From positions 1 to 5,893 of the forward strand of contig CATILC010000183.1 in NCBI GenBank assembly GCA_949516455.1: DNA of 5,893 nucleotides, written 5' to 3'. Source of the stretch: Flavobacteriia bacterium (lineage in GTDB: Bacteria > Bacteroidota > Bacteroidia > Flavobacteriales > Schleiferiaceae). The position numbers and the translations under genes were made by a program. Below the pieces are notes generated by a model, which was given only the letters and a program-made list of their open reading frames with translations, had not been told where the DNA came from and ran no database searches. Below are positions 1 to 5,893 of this stretch, one piece after another. Each line of letters starts with the position of its first letter. Position 1 is the stretch's first letter.

Positions 1-79
1 CATCCGCAGCTGCACAGTAGGTCTTCAGTGAATCATCCCAATGGGAATGTGTGTCCGACATCAGAAGGATCTTGCGCAT
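1..79 (-). CDS. Metallophosphoesterase, YfcE/MJ0936-like family (5' fragment, runs off left edge)
   Basis: Reading leftward from an ATG at 79 gives 26 codons with no stop before the window edge. The protein starts MRKILLMSDTHSHWDD and continues SLKTYCAAAD. The pattern of a short hydrophobic beta strand followed by S-D-T-H-S is the first metal-binding motif (D-x-H; here Asp9 and His11) of calcineurin-like phosphoesterases of the YfcE/MJ0936 type, which hydrolyse phosphodiesters using a two-metal site. The remaining metal ligands lie outside the window, so activity cannot be judged. A second in-frame Met at residue 7 is too close to the motif to be a likely start. The gene is divergent from truA, an arrangement I recall from flavobacterial genomes. 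The stretch before the ATG is A-rich (AAAAATAAAG) with no clear Shine-Dalgarno site. The family call is fairly secure despite the short length; the in vivo substrate is unknown. Confidence 0.75.
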   Translation of the reverse strand, partial: MRKILLMSDTHSHWDDSLKTYCAAAD

Positions 80-86
80 GCCGCTT

Positions 87-94
87 TATTTTTG
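87..94 (+). promoter_or_regulatory. Candidate Bacteroidota -7 element for truA
   Basis: TATTTTTG matches the Bacteroidota -7 consensus TAnnTTTG at all fixed positions and sits 17 bases before the TTG proposed as the truA start. I found no TTG/TTTG -33 element at the usual 17-23 base spacing, which weakens the call. On the other strand, TATTTTTC (121 down to 114) is a 7-of-8 match pointing toward the phosphoesterase gene, so the short divergent gap could carry two face-to-face promoters. Inference only. Confidence 0.35.
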
Positions 95-111
95 ACCTTG
101 ATCCACGAAGA

Positions 112-864
112 TTGAAAAATAGGTACTTCATTCGGCTTCATTACCGGGGCGCATCTTTTCATGGATGGCAAAAACAACCCAACGCCTCCACGGTCCAGGA
201 AGAACTCGAGCGGGCCATGGGGCATCTGCTGGGAAAGCCCACGGAAGTGATCGGCGCAGGACGAACGGACGCGGGGGTGCATGCCCGCGAGATGTGGGCG
301 CATTTTGACGCGGAACACCCGGTCGATGCTTCGCAGTTGATGTACCGCCTGAACGCCTATCTGCACCCAGGTATTGGAATTGATGAAATACGGGCCGTGG
401 CGGAGGATGCGCATGCGCGTTTCAGTGCCATATCGCGCTCTTATGAATACCATATACATTCAACAAAGGATGCCTTCAGTGAACCATTGAGCTGGTACAT
501 CCGAAGGTCGCTGGATACCGATCTGCTCGATCAGGCGGCTGCGGTGATGCTCGAATTCAAAGAATTCAGTTCCTTCGCGCGATCCAATGATTCTGCCAAC
601 CATCATTTCTGTACGCTCATGAGATCGGAATGGGTGCATTCTGCCTCCAAAAGCGTGTACCACGTGCAAGCGAATCGCTTCCTGAGGAATATGGTCCGGG
701 CCATGGTCGGCACCATGGTGGAAGTGGCTGAGGGGCGCTACGGTCTGGATGAACTGAGGGAGGTGATCCGTTCTGGTCAGCGCAGCAGAGCAGGGGAATC
801 GGCACCATCTCAGGGCCTTTTTCTGACCCGTGTGGCCTATCCTGAAGAAGTATTCCATGTCTGA
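112..864 (+). CDS. truA: tRNA pseudouridine(38-40) synthase TruA
   Basis: TruA converts uridines 38-40 in the anticodon arm of many tRNAs to pseudouridine. With a TTG start at 112 the protein is 250 residues, normal for the family, and begins with the usual first strand (RYFIRLHYRGASFHGWQ, close to the family's R-Y-x-x-x-x-x-Y-x-G-x-x-x-x-G-W-Q). The catalytic motif G-A-G-R-T-D-A-G-V-H-A is at about 48-58, with nucleophile Asp53. Further family signatures are A-R-F-S-A then R-S-Y-E-Y-H-I (Arg103, Tyr111), F-L-R-N-M-V-R-A-M-V-G at 190-200, and a C-terminal G-L-F-L-T-R-V. The frame is open leftward to the window edge, with GTG codons at 28 and 49, but those starts would overlap the divergent phosphoesterase gene and add a tail rich in Cys and Pro that does not resemble TruA. 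TTG112 lacks a well-spaced Shine-Dalgarno site. The stop overlaps the next gene's start. The function is secure; the exact start is not. Confidence 0.95.
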   Translation: MKNRYFIRLHYRGASFHGWQKQPNASTVQEELERAMGHLLGKPTEVIGAGRTDAGVHAREMWAHFDAEHPVDASQLMYRLNAYLHPGIGIDEIRAVAEDAHARFSAISRSYEYHIHSTKDAFSEPLSWYIRRSLDTDLLDQAAAVMLEFKEFSSFARSNDSANHHFCTLMRSEWVHSASKSVYHVQANRFLRNMVRAMVGTMVEVAEGRYGLDELREVIRSGQRSRAGESAPSQGLFLTRVAYPEEVFHV

Positions 865-2623
865 AGTCAGCGGCAAGGCATTCGATATCAAGTTGCTGGG
901 GAAGGTCATGCGCTATGTCCGCCCGTACCGGCTCTTGTTCATCACGGGATTTTTGCTCACCATCCTTTTAGGCGCTGTGGCCACTTCGCGTCCCGTACTG
1001 ATCAAATACACCATCGATCAGTTCGTGGTCACGCCGGATGCGGACGGCCTCTTGATGTACTCGCTGCTGATGCTCTTCCTCTTGTTCGTTGAGTCGGGAC
1101 TGCAATTCGCCTTCATCTACGCAGCCAATTTCCTTGGGCAAAGTGTGATCCGCGACATTCGGATCCAGCTCTATCGTCACCTGATCCGTTTTCGTCTGTC
1201 ATACTTCGACCGCACCCCCATTGGCACCCTGGTGACGCGGGCCGTTTCGGATATAGAAACGATCGCAAATATTTTCTCCGAGGGCTTGCTGGTCATCTTT
1301 GGGGATCTGTTCAAGATCGGGGTCATGGTCGTGGCCATGTTCACCTTCTTCAGTTGGCCGCTTGTGCTGATGTCGCTCTCGGTGGTTCCACTGCTATTCC
1401 TCGCCACTCGATGGTTCCAGAGGAGCATCAAAGGGACCTTTCAGGATGTCCGAAACGAAGTGGCCCGGCTCAATGCCTTTGTTCAGGAGCATTTGGGCGG
1501 CATGATGATCGTGCAGGCGTTCCACCGCGAGGCGGCGGAACTTGAGAAATTCAAGGAGATCAATCGGGCACACAGAGATGCGAACATCCGCTCCATCTGG
1601 TATTTTTCCATTTTCCTTCCCATCATCGAAGTCCTGTCTGCAGTCAGTATCGGACTGGTGGTGTGGTACGGTGGATGGCAGTCGGCGATGGGTGGGGAGG
1701 TCACCTTTGGCGATCTCACCGCTCTGCTCATCTTCATCAATATGCTGTTTCGTCCATTGCGGCAACTGGCCGATCGTTTCAACACGCTGCAGATGGGCAT
1801 GGTCGCATCGGAGCGTGTACTGAAGATCCTTGATCAGGATGAACGCATCGAAAATTCAGGTGATCAGACATCTTTTGCACTCACAGGCGCCATTGAATTC
1901 CGCGATGTTTGGTTCGCCTACACCGATGAGCATTGGGTGCTGCAGGGAGTGAATATTCAGGTCGAACCCGGTGAAACCCTGGCCATTGTCGGGGCCACAG
2001 GTGCGGGCAAGTCGACCATCATCAATTTGGTCAGTCGTTTCTACGAGATCCAAAAAGGGCAGATCCTACTGGACGGCCAGCCGCATACCGAATATGAACT
2101 CAACGCACTTCGCGAACAGATGGCTGTCGTGCTGCAGGAAGTCTTCCTCTTTTCGGATACCATCCACTACAACGTGACGCTGGGCGACGATATTCCCATG
2201 GAGAAATTGGAAGAAGCTGCCCGGCTGATCGGCGTACAGGAGCTGATCGAAAAGCTGCCGGGCGGTTGGCAGTTCAATGTGCGGGAACGGGGCGGTACAC
2301 TTTCGGCGGGTCAGCGGCAGTTGATCTCCTTCCTGCGGGCCTATGTGCACGATCCCAAGATCCTCATTCTGGACGAGGCGACTTCATCCATCGATTCGCA
2401 TTCGGAAGAACTCATCCAAAGAGCCACAGAAAAACTGACCGAGGACCGGACATCCATCATCATTGCCCACCGATTGGCGACCATCCGCCGAGCAGACCGG
2501 ATACTGGTCATGGACAAAGGTCAGGTTGTGGAGCAAGGCACACACGAGGACCTGCTTGAAAAAGAGGGCATCTACAAAAAGCTCTATGAGATGCAGTTCC
2601 AGACGGAAGACAGCTCTTCCTGA
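857..2623 (+). CDS. Type I ABC exporter half-transporter (permease fused to ATP-binding domain, MdlB/MsbA-like)
   Basis: This is a 588-residue inner-membrane half-transporter that would work as a dimer, exporting an unknown substrate at the cost of ATP. The N-terminal ABC membrane domain spans about 20-310, with hydrophobic segments near 26-48, 66-90, 143-164, 166-186, 250-272 and 284-300. The nucleotide-binding domain spans about 345-580: A-loop Tyr355, Walker A GATGAGKST at 379-387 (Lys385), Q-loop Gln427, signature LSAGQRQ at 482-488, Walker B ILILDE with Asp506 and catalytic Glu507, D-loop SSID to 513, and H-loop His538. All residues needed for hydrolysis are present. ATG857 is chosen over the in-frame GTG at 830 because GAAGAAG lies 6 bases upstream and the product MSEVSGKAFD fits related proteins. 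The start overlaps the truA stop by 8 bases (ATGTCTGA), implying coupled translation. MdlB-, MsbA- or LmrA-like are all possible; lipid or drug export cannot be told apart from sequence. Confidence 0.93.
   Translation: MSEVSGKAFDIKLLGKVMRYVRPYRLLFITGFLLTILLGAVATSRPVLIKYTIDQFVVTPDADGLLMYSLLMLFLLFVESGLQFAFIYAANFLGQSVIRDIRIQLYRHLIRFRLSYFDRTPIGTLVTRAVSDIETIANIFSEGLLVIFGDLFKIGVMVVAMFTFFSWPLVLMSLSVVPLLFLATRWFQRSIKGTFQDVRNEVARLNAFVQEHLGGMMIVQAFHREAAELEKFKEINRAHRDANIRSIWYFSIFLPIIEVLSAVSIGLVVWYGGWQSAMGGEVTFGDLTALLIFINMLFRPLRQLADRFNTLQMGMVASERVLKILDQDERIENSGDQTSFALTGAIEFRDVWFAYTDEHWVLQGVNIQVEPGETLAIVGATGAGKSTIINLVSRFYEIQKGQILLDGQPHTEYELNALREQMAVVLQEVFLFSDTIHYNVTLGDDIPMEKLEEAARLIGVQELIEKLPGGWQFNVRERGGTLSAGQRQLISFLRAYVHDPKILILDEATSSIDSHSEELIQRATEKLTEDRTSIIIAHRLATIRRADRILVMDKGQVVEQGTHEDLLEKEGIYKKLYEMQFQTEDSSS
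2605..2620. terminator. Small perfect hairpin at the convergent gene ends (possible terminator)
   Basis: GGAAGA-CAGC-TCTTCC forms a 6-bp perfect stem with a 4-base loop, lying in the last codons of the exporter gene immediately before its TGA. It falls within the zone where the exporter and gyrB transcripts converge, so it could slow polymerase from either side. There is no T-run on either strand, so it is not a standard intrinsic terminator. A second, weaker pairing (AGCTG at 2623-2627 with CAGCT at 2646-2650) spans the intergenic gap. Confidence 0.25.
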
Positions 2624-2657
2624 GCTGCACGAGATAAGCGTCTGACAGCTAGAAAAC

Positions 2658-4601
2658 CTAAGCGTCGATGTTCGCGTACTTGGCGTTCTGTTCGATGAAT
2701 TCTCTGCGCGGCGGTACATCATCGCCCATCAGCATGCTGAAGATGCGATCGGCTTCGGCTGCACTGTCGATGGTCACTTGGCGGAGGGTGCGCTCTTCCG
2801 GATCCATGGTGGTCTCCCAAAGCTGCTCTGCATTCATTTCGCCCAATCCCTTGTAGCGCTGAACGCTCACACCGGTTTCGTTCTCGCCACCCAGTTCGAT
2901 GGAGAGTCGGTCCCGCATTTCATCGTTCCAGGCATAGCGTTGCCTGCTGCCTTTCTTCACCAGGTAAAGGGGCGGCTGGGCGATGTATATGTGGCCCAGT
3001 TCTATGAGCTCCTTCATATAGCGGAAGAAGAAGGTCAGGATGAGGGTGGAAATGTGGCTGCCGTCCACGTCCGCATCACACATGATGACGATCTTGTGGT
3101 AGCGGAGCTTCACCAGATTCAGGGCCTTGCTGTCCTCTTCCGTCCCGATGCTCACACCGAGCGCCGTGAAGATGTTCTTGATCTCTTCGTTTTCAAAAAC
3201 CTTGTGCTGCATGGCCTTCTCCACATTGAGGATCTTTCCTCTCAAGGGAAGAATGGCCTGGAAATTCCGGTCCCGGCCTTGCTTGGCCGTTCCACCTGCA
3301 GAATCGCCCTCCACGAGGAAGATCTCGCACACGAACGGATCGGTTTCGGAGCAGTCGCTCAGTTTTCCCGGAAGTCCGGTACTCGAGAGAACGTCTTTGC
3401 GCTGTACCATTTCGCGGGCTTTGCGCGCAGCAATTCGTGCCCGAGCGGCAAGGATCACCTTTTGTACAATGCCTCTGGCCAGGTTGGGATTCTCTTCGAG
3501 GAAGTGGGTGAGCATTTCGCCGACCAATTGGTCGACCGCACCACTTACTTCGCTGTTGCCCAATTTGGTCTTGGTCTGCCCTTCGAATTGCGGCTCCATG
3601 ACCTTGACAGAGATCACGGCGGTCAATCCTTCGCGGAAATCATCTCCTGTCACCTCTACCTTTTCCTTGGCCAGCAATCCGCTCTCGTCGGCATACTTCT
3701 TCAAGGTGCGGGTCAGTGCCCTTCGAAATCCGGCCAAATGCGTACCGCCCTCATGGGTGTTGATGTTGTTGACGTAGCTGTGAATGTTCTCGTTGTAGGA
3801 GGTGTTGTAGTGCATGGCCACCTCCACAGGTATGTCATTCTTTTCGCCTTCCATGTGGATCACTTCCGGCAACAGCTTTTCCCTGTTCATGTCGATGAAG
3901 TCGATAAATTCCTTCAAACCGCCCTCAGAATAGAAGTTATGGCTCTTGAAACTGCCGTCTTCCTCTTTTTCCCGCTCGTCTGTCAGGGTGATGGAAATGC
4001 CTTTGTTCAGGAAAGCCAATTCGCGCATGCGCGCTTCGAGTATGCTGTACTGATAGGTGGTCTCAATGAAAATGGAATCATCCGGGGTGAAAGTGACCAG
4101 CGTACCCCGGTCTTCGGTGGTTCCCACTTCTTTTAGTGGATACTGAGGAACACCCTTACTGTATTCCTGCACGTAGTGCCTGCCATTTCTGAACACCTCT
4201 GCCTTGAGGTGATTGGACAGCGCATTTACGCAACTCACGCCCACACCGTGGAGTCCGCCGGATACCTTGTAGCTGTCCTTGTCGAATTTTCCTCCCGCGT
4301 GAAGCACGGTCATGACCACTTCCAGAGCAGAGCGCTTCTCTTTTGGGTGCATGTCGGTTGGGATCCCCCGGCCGTCGTCCCGTACGGAGATGCTGTTGTC
4401 GGGGTGTATGGTGACATGGATGTTCTTGCAATGTCCGGCCAGGGCCTCGTCGATGGAGTTGTCCACCACCTCGTAGACGAGATGATGAAGCCCCTTGGCT
4501 CCGACATCGCCGATATACATCGCGGGCCTCTTCCGCACCGCCTCAAGACCCTCGAGAATTTGAATGCTCGAGGCGCCGTATTCCTTCTTTTCCTCACTCA
4601 T
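2658..4601 (-). CDS. gyrB: DNA gyrase subunit B
   Basis: GyrB is the ATPase subunit of DNA gyrase (A2B2), which introduces negative supercoils. The gene is complete at 647 residues, the compact form lacking the large C-terminal insert of E. coli GyrB. GHKL ATPase domain: catalytic Glu44 and Mg-binding Asn48 in YEVVDNSIDEA, Asp75 in DDGRGIP, Lys105 and Tyr111 in the ATP lid, GGLHGVG at 115-121. The transducer domain has the QTK loop at 342-344 (Lys344). The TOPRIM domain has EGDSAGG at 431-437 (Glu431), PLRGKILNVEKA at 452-463 and DADVDGSHI at 509-517 (Asp509, Asp511), then QRYKGLGEMN at 581-590, which favours GyrB over ParE. The position equivalent to E. coli Lys447 is Arg454, as in many bacteria. 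The N-terminus (MSEEKKEYGASSIQILEGLEAVRKRPAMYIG, split across 1-31) is typical, supporting ATG4601; no Shine-Dalgarno site is seen. The gene converges with the exporter gene. gyrA is not in the window. Confidence 0.97.
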   Translation of the reverse strand: MSEEKKEYGASSIQILEGLEAVRKRPAMYIGDVGAKGLHHLVYEVVDNSIDEALAGHCKNIHVTIHPDNSISVRDDGRGIPTDMHPKEKRSALEVVMTVLHAGGKFDKDSYKVSGGLHGVGVSCVNALSNHLKAEVFRNGRHYVQEYSKGVPQYPLKEVGTTEDRGTLVTFTPDDSIFIETTYQYSILEARMRELAFLNKGISITLTDEREKEEDGSFKSHNFYSEGGLKEFIDFIDMNREKLLPEVIHMEGEKNDIPVEVAMHYNTSYNENIHSYVNNINTHEGGTHLAGFRRALTRTLKKYADESGLLAKEKVEVTGDDFREGLTAVISVKVMEPQFEGQTKTKLGNSEVSGAVDQLVGEMLTHFLEENPNLARGIVQKVILAARARIAARKAREMVQRKDVLSSTGLPGKLSDCSETDPFVCEIFLVEGDSAGGTAKQGRDRNFQAILPLRGKILNVEKAMQHKVFENEEIKNIFTALGVSIGTEEDSKALNLVKLRYHKIVIMCDADVDGSHISTLILTFFFRYMKELIELGHIYIAQPPLYLVKKGSRQRYAWNDEMRDRLSIELGGENETGVSVQRYKGLGEMNAEQLWETTMDPEERTLRQVTIDSAAEADRIFSMLMGDDVPPRREFIEQNAKYANIDA

Positions 4602-4633
4602 GATCCAATGGAAATAAAAAGTCTAGATTCTTT

Positions 4634-4641
4634 CCAATTTA
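4634..4641 (-). promoter_or_regulatory. Weak candidate -7 element for gyrB
   Basis: On the minus strand TAAATTGG matches TAnnTTTG at all fixed positions but one. It ends 33 bases before the gyrB ATG, so transcription would begin about 26 bases before the start codon. No clear TTG -33 box is visible at the expected distance; that region is instead occupied by the TTATTCACC motif at 4666-4658. Low confidence. Confidence 0.25.
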
Positions 4642-4657
4642 CGGCATCGGGACGAGA

Positions 4658-4699
4658 GGTGAATAACTCTCTATCCTTTACTCCATGCGGTTTTGCACA
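4658..4699. promoter_or_regulatory. Two DnaA-box-like 9-mers upstream of gyrB
   Basis: The 113-base gap between the outer-membrane gene and gyrB holds TTATTCACC on the minus strand (4666 down to 4658; 8 of 9 against TTATNCACA) and TTTTGCACA on the plus strand (4691-4699; a full match to the relaxed consensus TTWTNCACA). They are in opposite orientation, 24 bases apart. The first lies within a GAGAG/CTCTC inverted repeat (4654-4671) and near the expected -33 region of the gyrB promoter candidate. DnaA binding is an inference; such short motifs also occur by chance. Confidence 0.25.
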
Positions 4700-4714
4700 G
4701 ATTGTCAACAAGCT

Positions 4715-5893
4715 CTAGAATCGATAGCTCACACTGAGTGAGGCCATGAATCCCACGCTTGGGTAACCCAGCCAGATATCGTAGGACTGACCGAGTACGT
4801 TATCGAGATTGAGATGGGCCGTCAAATAGTCGTTGTAGGCGTATTTGAACTGCAATCCAAGGTCGATGTAGCCGGCAAGTTCGTTGGCGATTTGTTTTAT
4901 GGCTGGGTCGGGACGGAAAGCGGTTCGTTTTCCGATGTGGGTCAGTCGCAGGCCGGTTTCCATTTGGGAATTGAGCCGGTAGGTGCCGCTCAGTCCGAGC
5001 CTGAATTCCGGTAGGTGATAGGCAGCAAATGCGCTGTCTGTGTCGTAGCTGTCCCACTGTATCCATCCGCTGAGGTCCCAGTCGGCTTTTTTATAACTCA
5101 GCTCACCGCGCAAGCTTCCAATGTCCATATCATCATAGAGCACGGCCATTCCCATATTCGGCAATTCTCCTGGCAACCGAAAATACAAGGGCATTTGATC
5201 GGCCAGAGTGAAGCGTGCATAGGCCCGAAAACGCAAGTGGTCGATGATGCGCCCTTCCATTCCTCCCTCCACCCAGGTCCTGCGGCTGACCTGCTGGTCC
5301 ATACGCGCCGAGGAAATGAACGGATTGCCTTTGACGAGCTCCTCGAATGAATTCAGGGAGACATCGCCGCTCCATTCTGCAAACACGCGGAAGTAGGTAG
5401 GCACGAAGCTGTAGGCTGCCCGCAGGTCTGGCAGCAGGTAGATTCCATTTTTTCCTCCTTCCAGCGAATCACTTCTTCGGCCGAAGGCACCTGCTTTCAC
5501 GCCGATCGTGAACTCCAGATCGCCATAGCTGCTTTGGATCGAGGGCTCTGCACCCAAGCGATATAAGCGCAGACCCTGAAAAGAATTTTCCGGGAGCTCG
5601 GTGCGCAGGAAGTCTGCACTTGCTCCCAGATCCAGTGCCTGACCCGAGAGGTCGATCACGGCATTTTGGTCAACAGAAAAGCGATGCTCAGAACTTTTTA
5701 TGTCGTCCGAGAAGAAGCCGTAGTCGATTCCGATCCTTCGCAGATGACTCGAGCTGCCCGGTACTTTGAGGAGCTTCAACTCACCAGCATAGGAAAGCCC
5801 GTAGTAATTTCTTCGCTCAGGTGCAGCATCATCGGGCAGAAGGATGTTGGTGGCCCAGGAGGAGGGAAGCCCGTAGTAGCTGATTCCTTCATG
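4715..5893 (-). CDS. Outer-membrane beta-barrel protein, TonB-dependent-receptor-like C-terminal part (5' end beyond right edge)
   Basis: The frame stays open from the stop at 4715 to the right edge, giving at least 392 residues. The visible N-terminal piece reads HEGISYYGLPSSWATN; the TTG at 5779 is internal, not a start. The chain has no long hydrophobic helix and instead alternates polar and hydrophobic or aromatic residues in many short strands (for example FRVFAEWSG, HLRFRAYARFTL, WDLSGWIQWDS, ETGLRLTHIG, LGLQFKYAYN). It ends SLSVSYRF, with Phe392, Tyr390, Val388 and Leu386 matching the beta-signal recognised by the BAM complex. A stretch near 361-378 (LNLDNVLGQSYDIWLGYP) resembles the last strands of TonB-dependent receptors and related Bacteroidota barrels. 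Signal peptide, plug and any TonB box would lie outside the window, so a true receptor cannot be distinguished from a plug-less barrel. The ligand is unknown. It is on the same strand as gyrB, 113 bases upstream, with no clear terminator between. Confidence 0.75.
   Translation of the reverse strand, partial: HEGISYYGLPSSWATNILLPDDAAPERRNYYGLSYAGELKLLKVPGSSSHLRRIGIDYGFFSDDIKSSEHRFSVDQNAVIDLSGQALDLGASADFLRTELPENSFQGLRLYRLGAEPSIQSSYGDLEFTIGVKAGAFGRRSDSLEGGKNGIYLLPDLRAAYSFVPTYFRVFAEWSGDVSLNSFEELVKGNPFISSARMDQQVSRRTWVEGGMEGRIIDHLRFRAYARFTLADQMPLYFRLPGELPNMGMAVLYDDMDIGSLRGELSYKKADWDLSGWIQWDSYDTDSAFAAYHLPEFRLGLSGTYRLNSQMETGLRLTHIGKRTAFRPDPAIKQIANELAGYIDLGLQFKYAYNDYLTAHLNLDNVLGQSYDIWLGYPSVGFMASLSVSYRF
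5795..5878 (-). repeat. In-frame 12-base direct repeat encoding Y-Y-G-L twice
   Basis: AAGCCCGTAGTA (plus-strand reading) occurs at 5795-5806 and again at 5867-5878, exactly 72 bases (24 codons) apart. In the outer-membrane protein both copies read Tyr-Tyr-Gly-Leu with identical codons. It may reflect two similar beta strands or chance codon coincidence; the segment between the copies shows no further duplication. Confidence 0.4.

Noticed and set aside
28..111. N-terminal extension of truA from GTG28 or GTG49
   Set aside because: It overlaps the divergent phosphoesterase gene, has no family-like sequence, and would include the candidate -7 element TATTTTTG in the coding region.
830..856. GTG830 as start of the ABC exporter
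   Set aside because: It would add nine residues inside truA; ATG857 has a purine-rich GAAGAAG at good spacing and a family-like N-terminus.
2778..4136. Long plus-strand open frame (452 codons) opposite gyrB, and a further one at 4176-4718
   Set aside because: Both are codon-aligned with gyrB on the opposite strand, where an antisense stop can arise only from the gyrB codons TTA, CTA or TCA. gyrB uses these rarely (mostly CTG/CTC/TTG/CTT for Leu), so open antisense frames are expected. The translations show no recognisable domain, while gyrB is intact and highly conserved.
4703..4711. TTGTTGACAA region after the outer-membrane gene stop as an intrinsic terminator
   Set aside because: The stem is only 4 bp with a 2-base loop and there is no following T-run.
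4715..5779. Outer-membrane gene as a complete 354-residue protein starting at TTG5779
   Set aside because: The same frame continues 38 codons to the window edge with barrel-like sequence, and the proposed start has no signal peptide.
1..5893. Search for CRISPR arrays, tRNA or rRNA genes, insertion sequences, and defence or toxin-antitoxin modules
   Set aside because: No regularly spaced repeats, no structured RNA signatures, no transposase-like frames or terminal inverted repeats were seen; almost all of the window is covered by recognisable core genes.

Overview
The window looks like ordinary chromosomal core sequence from a member of the Bacteroidota, probably near the Flavobacteriales, with base composition close to half G+C. 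The evidence is the compact GyrB without the large insert found in E. coli, the arrangement phosphoesterase / truA / ABC exporter (which I recall from flavobacterial genomes), the absence of clear Shine-Dalgarno sites before several starts, a TAnnTTTG-type -7 element before truA, and an outer-membrane barrel ending in an aromatic Y-R-F. The species cannot be named from sequence alone.

Left part (1-2623). A metallophosphoesterase gene runs leftward off the window edge; only its first 26 codons are visible. Facing away from it, about 32 bases on, is truA (tRNA pseudouridine synthase). Its stop codon overlaps by 8 bases the start of a full-length type I ABC exporter half-transporter (membrane domain plus ATPase in one chain). 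truA and the exporter are therefore probably co-transcribed and translationally coupled.

Right part (2658-5893), all on the minus strand. gyrB (DNA gyrase subunit B, complete, 647 residues) converges on the exporter gene with only 34 bases between the stop codons. Upstream of gyrB is a 113-base intergenic stretch carrying a weak promoter candidate and two 9-mers resembling DnaA boxes. Beyond it is the 3' part (at least 392 codons) of an outer-membrane beta-barrel protein whose reading frame stays open to the right edge, so its true start lies outside.

The genes are a mixture of housekeeping functions (tRNA modification, DNA supercoiling) and envelope functions (export, outer-membrane barrel), and nothing suggests a single shared pathway. 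I see no mobile element, CRISPR array, RNA gene, toxin-antitoxin or defence system, and no convincing sign of a novel system. The points most worth a second look are the DnaA-box-like pair upstream of gyrB and the two edge-truncated genes, which affect start assignment.
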